Assembly (NCBI GenBank): GCA_013180625.2
Contig: SNVD02011144.1
Coordinates: 487,990-551,989, forward strand
DNA from: Boswellia sacra
Taxonomy: Eukaryota; Streptophyta; Magnoliopsida; Sapindales; Burseraceae
Reading direction: 5' to 3'
DNA: 64,000 bases
Position 1 is the first letter of the stretch; every line of letters begins with the position of its first letter. The position numbers and the translations under genes were made by a program. Shown here piece after piece: positions 61,491 through 64,000 of this stretch. The notes under the pieces are model-generated. The model was not told where the DNA came from, did not search any database, and saw only the letters and a list, made by a program, of their open reading frames with translations.

Positions 61491-62133
61491 GTAGGTTGGA
61501 CCAACAAGAACATGTTCTTAATTGAGGATCATTTATGGGCATATTGAAGTTGGGAAACATGGTAATCATTACGGTGCCAGCATTAAGAGTGGTTTGGACA
61601 GTTCCTAGACATGCATGCTCATAGTTTGGAAATCTGGTATCTATAAGAGCAATCCTAGAAGTAACAAGAAGACCTTTACGGGCATGGTAAGTAAGAGCAA
61701 ACCGAATACCTCCAAAATGGAGATGAGTATAACCTTCCCGTTTTCAAAGATCAACTAGATGGTCTGAAACATCTATTTGGACAAACTGTTCAGACTGAGT
61801 AGCAGGAAGTTGGCAAGCATTAAACTTACTACACTGAACATACTCTTTTACTTTAGGAGGAGAAGGATTGATCAAGGTTTTTATGGTTTTATGAAAGGAA
61901 GACAATGCGTTTTTATACACAAGGTATGGGTTAGGATATGGGAGATTAGAAGTTGGGAGTTGAGAACTATCTAGAAAATATTGGATTTCATACAAGCTAT
62001 GAAGTTTATATGAAAAAGACTTCCTAAGAGAAGAAGGAGTAGGAACAACAGACACATCTTTCTCACTAACATTTGCAATGGCTTTGATACCAATATGAGA
62101 AGGAGATCCCCAAACCAAGGTATTTCCCAACAA
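61491..62133 (-). pseudogene. Movement-protein remnant, copy A
   Basis: 61744-62133 is open for 129 codons and runs to a stop just before the conserved movement-protein block, which continues in the same direction from 61740 to about 61530 with motifs LHFGGIRF and GTVMITMFPN. These resemble the 30K-type movement proteins of plant pararetroviruses, which open plasmodesmata. The reading is broken near 61741 and near 61500. Confidence 0.65.
62081..62092 (-). other. Initiator tRNA-Met primer binding site, copy A
   Basis: The minus strand reads TGGTATCAAAGC, one base off the complement of the initiator tRNA-Met 3' end that primes minus-strand synthesis in Caulimoviridae. It lies close to the start of the movement-protein frame. 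Confidence 0.7.
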
Positions 62134-62362
62134 AAGCGCTCTCTCAGCCCTCTTGGAACTCTAGCGCATCAACGAGGGAACTCTTATGGTTTTGGGATCG
62201 ACTTCAAAACAGGATCACAAACATAGCAACGAGGTAGAGCGAGCTATGAAGAGAGAATAACACAAGTGTTTTAAGATAGTAATATGAGAGATAATATGAA
62301 AAGATTTTTAGAGTAAGCTCTCTGTCTCTACCCTTCTCTCCCCTGAGAGAAGCTGGAGCATT

Positions 62363-62370
62363 TATTTATA
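62363..62370 (-). promoter_or_regulatory. TATA box of the pararetroviral leader, copy A
   Basis: Minus-strand TATAAATA about 270 bases upstream of the primer site, in the non-coding region between the end of copy B and the coding part of copy A, where the full-length transcript promoter is expected. Confidence 0.55.
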
Positions 62371-63087
62371 ATAAGAGTGGGCTGGGTACCTCTCAATCTT
62401 ACAGGAGACTTGTACACACTTTCATTGGGCACATCTTTTTACAAGATAAAAGAGATAAGATGCTTATATCTTTGGACACATGGACACACTTTCCATGGAC
62501 ACTTTTCCCTAGATGATAAGTATCACTTTTTTCAAGATAAGATACTTATCTTTTACATATACGACAAAAGCCTAAAGCTACTTTACATAAAGTTATTTTA
62601 TAAGTGTCGCTTAGTCTTTGGCTTCTAAAGATCATCCTTATCACTTTGGAGAAGTGGTGATGTTTGATATTCTTGGATATTCATCCAAGTTATCATCACT
62701 ATTTGGGTCCCACCATGTCAACATGTCAATTTGTGGGATGTCATCTTCTTTGTCCTTTTCTTGAGTTGGTGAAGAATCTTTTTCCAAAAGGTTCTGGAGA
62801 TAAGATTCATCCAGGCTGTATGGATCTTACGAATCTTAAAAGTATGGTGGATATGACTAACTATGATCTTCTTGGGTTTGCTGAGATCGAGAACTTTCTC
62901 CTTTTTCCACGTGTTTGTGCTTAGAATAATACGCCTTTCGGTATTGCCTGAGCTCATAGGAGTATTATGAAGAATATTGTTCCCAAGGTGCATCATCTTC
63001 AATGGATGGCCAAATCTAAGGAAAGATCCTTGAATTAATTTCTGAAATTCTCCGTTAAAATTCTCTGAATTCATGTGGATAAGATTC
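62371..63087 (-). other. Intergenic region between pararetroviral copies B and A
   Basis: Non-coding DNA rich in ACACTTT and GACAC-like motifs, with a short open frame at 62718-63101 of no recognisable family. By position it corresponds to the large intergenic region of the viral genome, holding promoter sequences. Confidence 0.5.
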
Positions 63088-64000
63088 TCATTGTTGTTCA
63101 AGGCTATATGATGTCAAGCTATATTCCTGCACAAGAGAAAAGAACTGTAAATTTTTTTTAGTGGTAATGCTTGTTATTTTGAAGATGTAGGTCACGTGAT
63201 GTGATGCTCTTTGACCTCGAAGATTGAAACTTTTCTGTCTTTGATACTCAAATTGATTTTTCCACCATAAAAAAGGATGAAACCATTCAAGGAAAATGTG
63301 GAAACATCCGGAAGGAGTGTTGAGGGTTTTATGACTATGTGGAAGGCTTGTGTGAGTCATTTTGTTCAGCATATAATTGAGATTGAACTTAATTCCAATT
63401 GAAAATTGCTGCATGAGATGCCAAATGAGCCATAAGACTTCTGGATTGAAATCTTTCTCAACATTTTTGACTTGATAAATCTTTATGTATGAAAAATCTG
63501 GATGAACTTCTACACTCCCAAGAGGGAAGGGACCATGTTGAGTGAGGATCTTGGCCTGATACTCTATCATCTGTTGATGATGAGACTGCTCTAGATATTG
63601 GTTTGCCATCAAAACTGGAACTTCAGGGGGAAAGAATTCTACTTGATTTGTTGAAGGGGTAGCAGGACGCACCGTGTGAATTATTGGGATAATCTGAAGA
63701 GATTTGTCTTGGCTGGTCTTTTGTTGAGGCCAAGATAACATATCTGCAAGAACATTGTTAGTTCCCTTGATATTTTTGACGTCAAAGTTGAACTGTGAGA
63801 ACCATGTTGACCATCTGAGTAACTGAGGATGTGTTAGTTGCTTCTGCTTGACTTGCAACATTCTTGGAAATGAACTCATATCCATTTCTACTAAGAAATA
63901 ATGGCCGATAAGATGAAACTGGAAATTTTCAATGCCCTTTTTGACTGCAAGAATCTCTTTGAAGGTGGAGTGATAATGGATCTCTGAGTCAGAGAATGAA
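63088..64000 (-). pseudogene. Pararetroviral RNase H end and C-terminal tail, copy B (runs off the right edge)
   Basis: From 63885 a frame of 265 codons runs to a stop at 63088. It begins with the same RNase H end as copy A (SQFNFDVKNIKGTNNVLADM) and continues about 190 residues beyond the point where copy A stops at 56813. The rest of copy B lies outside the window. Confidence 0.75.

Larger units (their letters stand above)
56813..64000 (-). mobile_element. Endogenous pararetrovirus (Caulimoviridae-like) sequence, two partial copies head to tail
   Basis: Minus-strand remnants occur in the order movement protein, coiled coil, coat protein with zinc finger, RT, RNase H, as in single-ORF plant pararetroviruses such as petuviruses and florendoviruses; the genus is not decided. 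Copy A covers about 62370 down to 56813 and ends inside the RNase H tail. A second, upstream copy B supplies the RNase H end and the following tail from the right edge to about 62400. The two RNase H segments (56813-57240 and 63570-64000) match at about nine in ten positions. All coding parts carry stops or frame changes. No LTRs were found. Confidence 0.85.

Noticed and set aside
1..64000. CRISPR arrays, bacterial operons, tRNA or rRNA genes
   Set aside because: None seen; direct repeats found are LTR, minisatellite, microsatellite or MITE sequence, and no cloverleaf with intact A and B boxes was noticed.

Overview
The window is plant nuclear DNA, almost certainly from a eudicot. It is AT-rich and intron-rich, with split host genes of plant-specific families (a Dof/CDF transcription factor and a PSY-type secreted peptide), a 19-exon BRF1 gene and a dense load of plant transposable elements. 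No species can be named from the sequence alone. No bacterial operons, CRISPR arrays, tRNA or rRNA genes were found.

Host genes, all on the minus strand: (1) 1-1955, a cycling-Dof-factor gene whose 3' part lies off the left edge; (2) 26809-27548, a three-exon gene for a 96-aa PSY-like peptide precursor; (3) 39222-52763, BRF1, the TFIIB-related subunit of the RNA polymerase III factor TFIIIB, reconstructed here as 19 exons that join in frame to 617 codons plus stop, with one GC-AG intron and an old LINE fragment in intron 9.

Mobile elements: a decayed Ty1/copia element (5625-10511, 5-bp target duplication, strongly diverged LTRs); a much younger Ty3/gypsy element of the Tat type in reverse orientation (15540-22233), which has lost gag and protease, carries one in-frame stop in pol, and holds an antisense transcription-unit-like segment between pol and its 3' LTR; an 800-bp hAT MITE (35578-36377, 8-bp duplication); a 150-bp nested-palindrome MITE with a 10-bp duplication (33704-33853); several low-copy AT-rich MITE families; a Mutator-like element carrying a transposase plus a Ulp1-type cysteine protease (53178-56812); and, fused to its right side, degenerate endogenous pararetrovirus (Caulimoviridae-like) sequence in a head-to-tail arrangement running off the right edge (56813-64000).

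The rest is AT-rich intergenic DNA with microsatellites and no supportable genes. The elements do not work together with the host genes in any visible way. The most interesting parts are the antisense unit inside the Tat element, the MULE-Ulp1 gene and its junction with pararetroviral DNA, and the small palindromic MITE.
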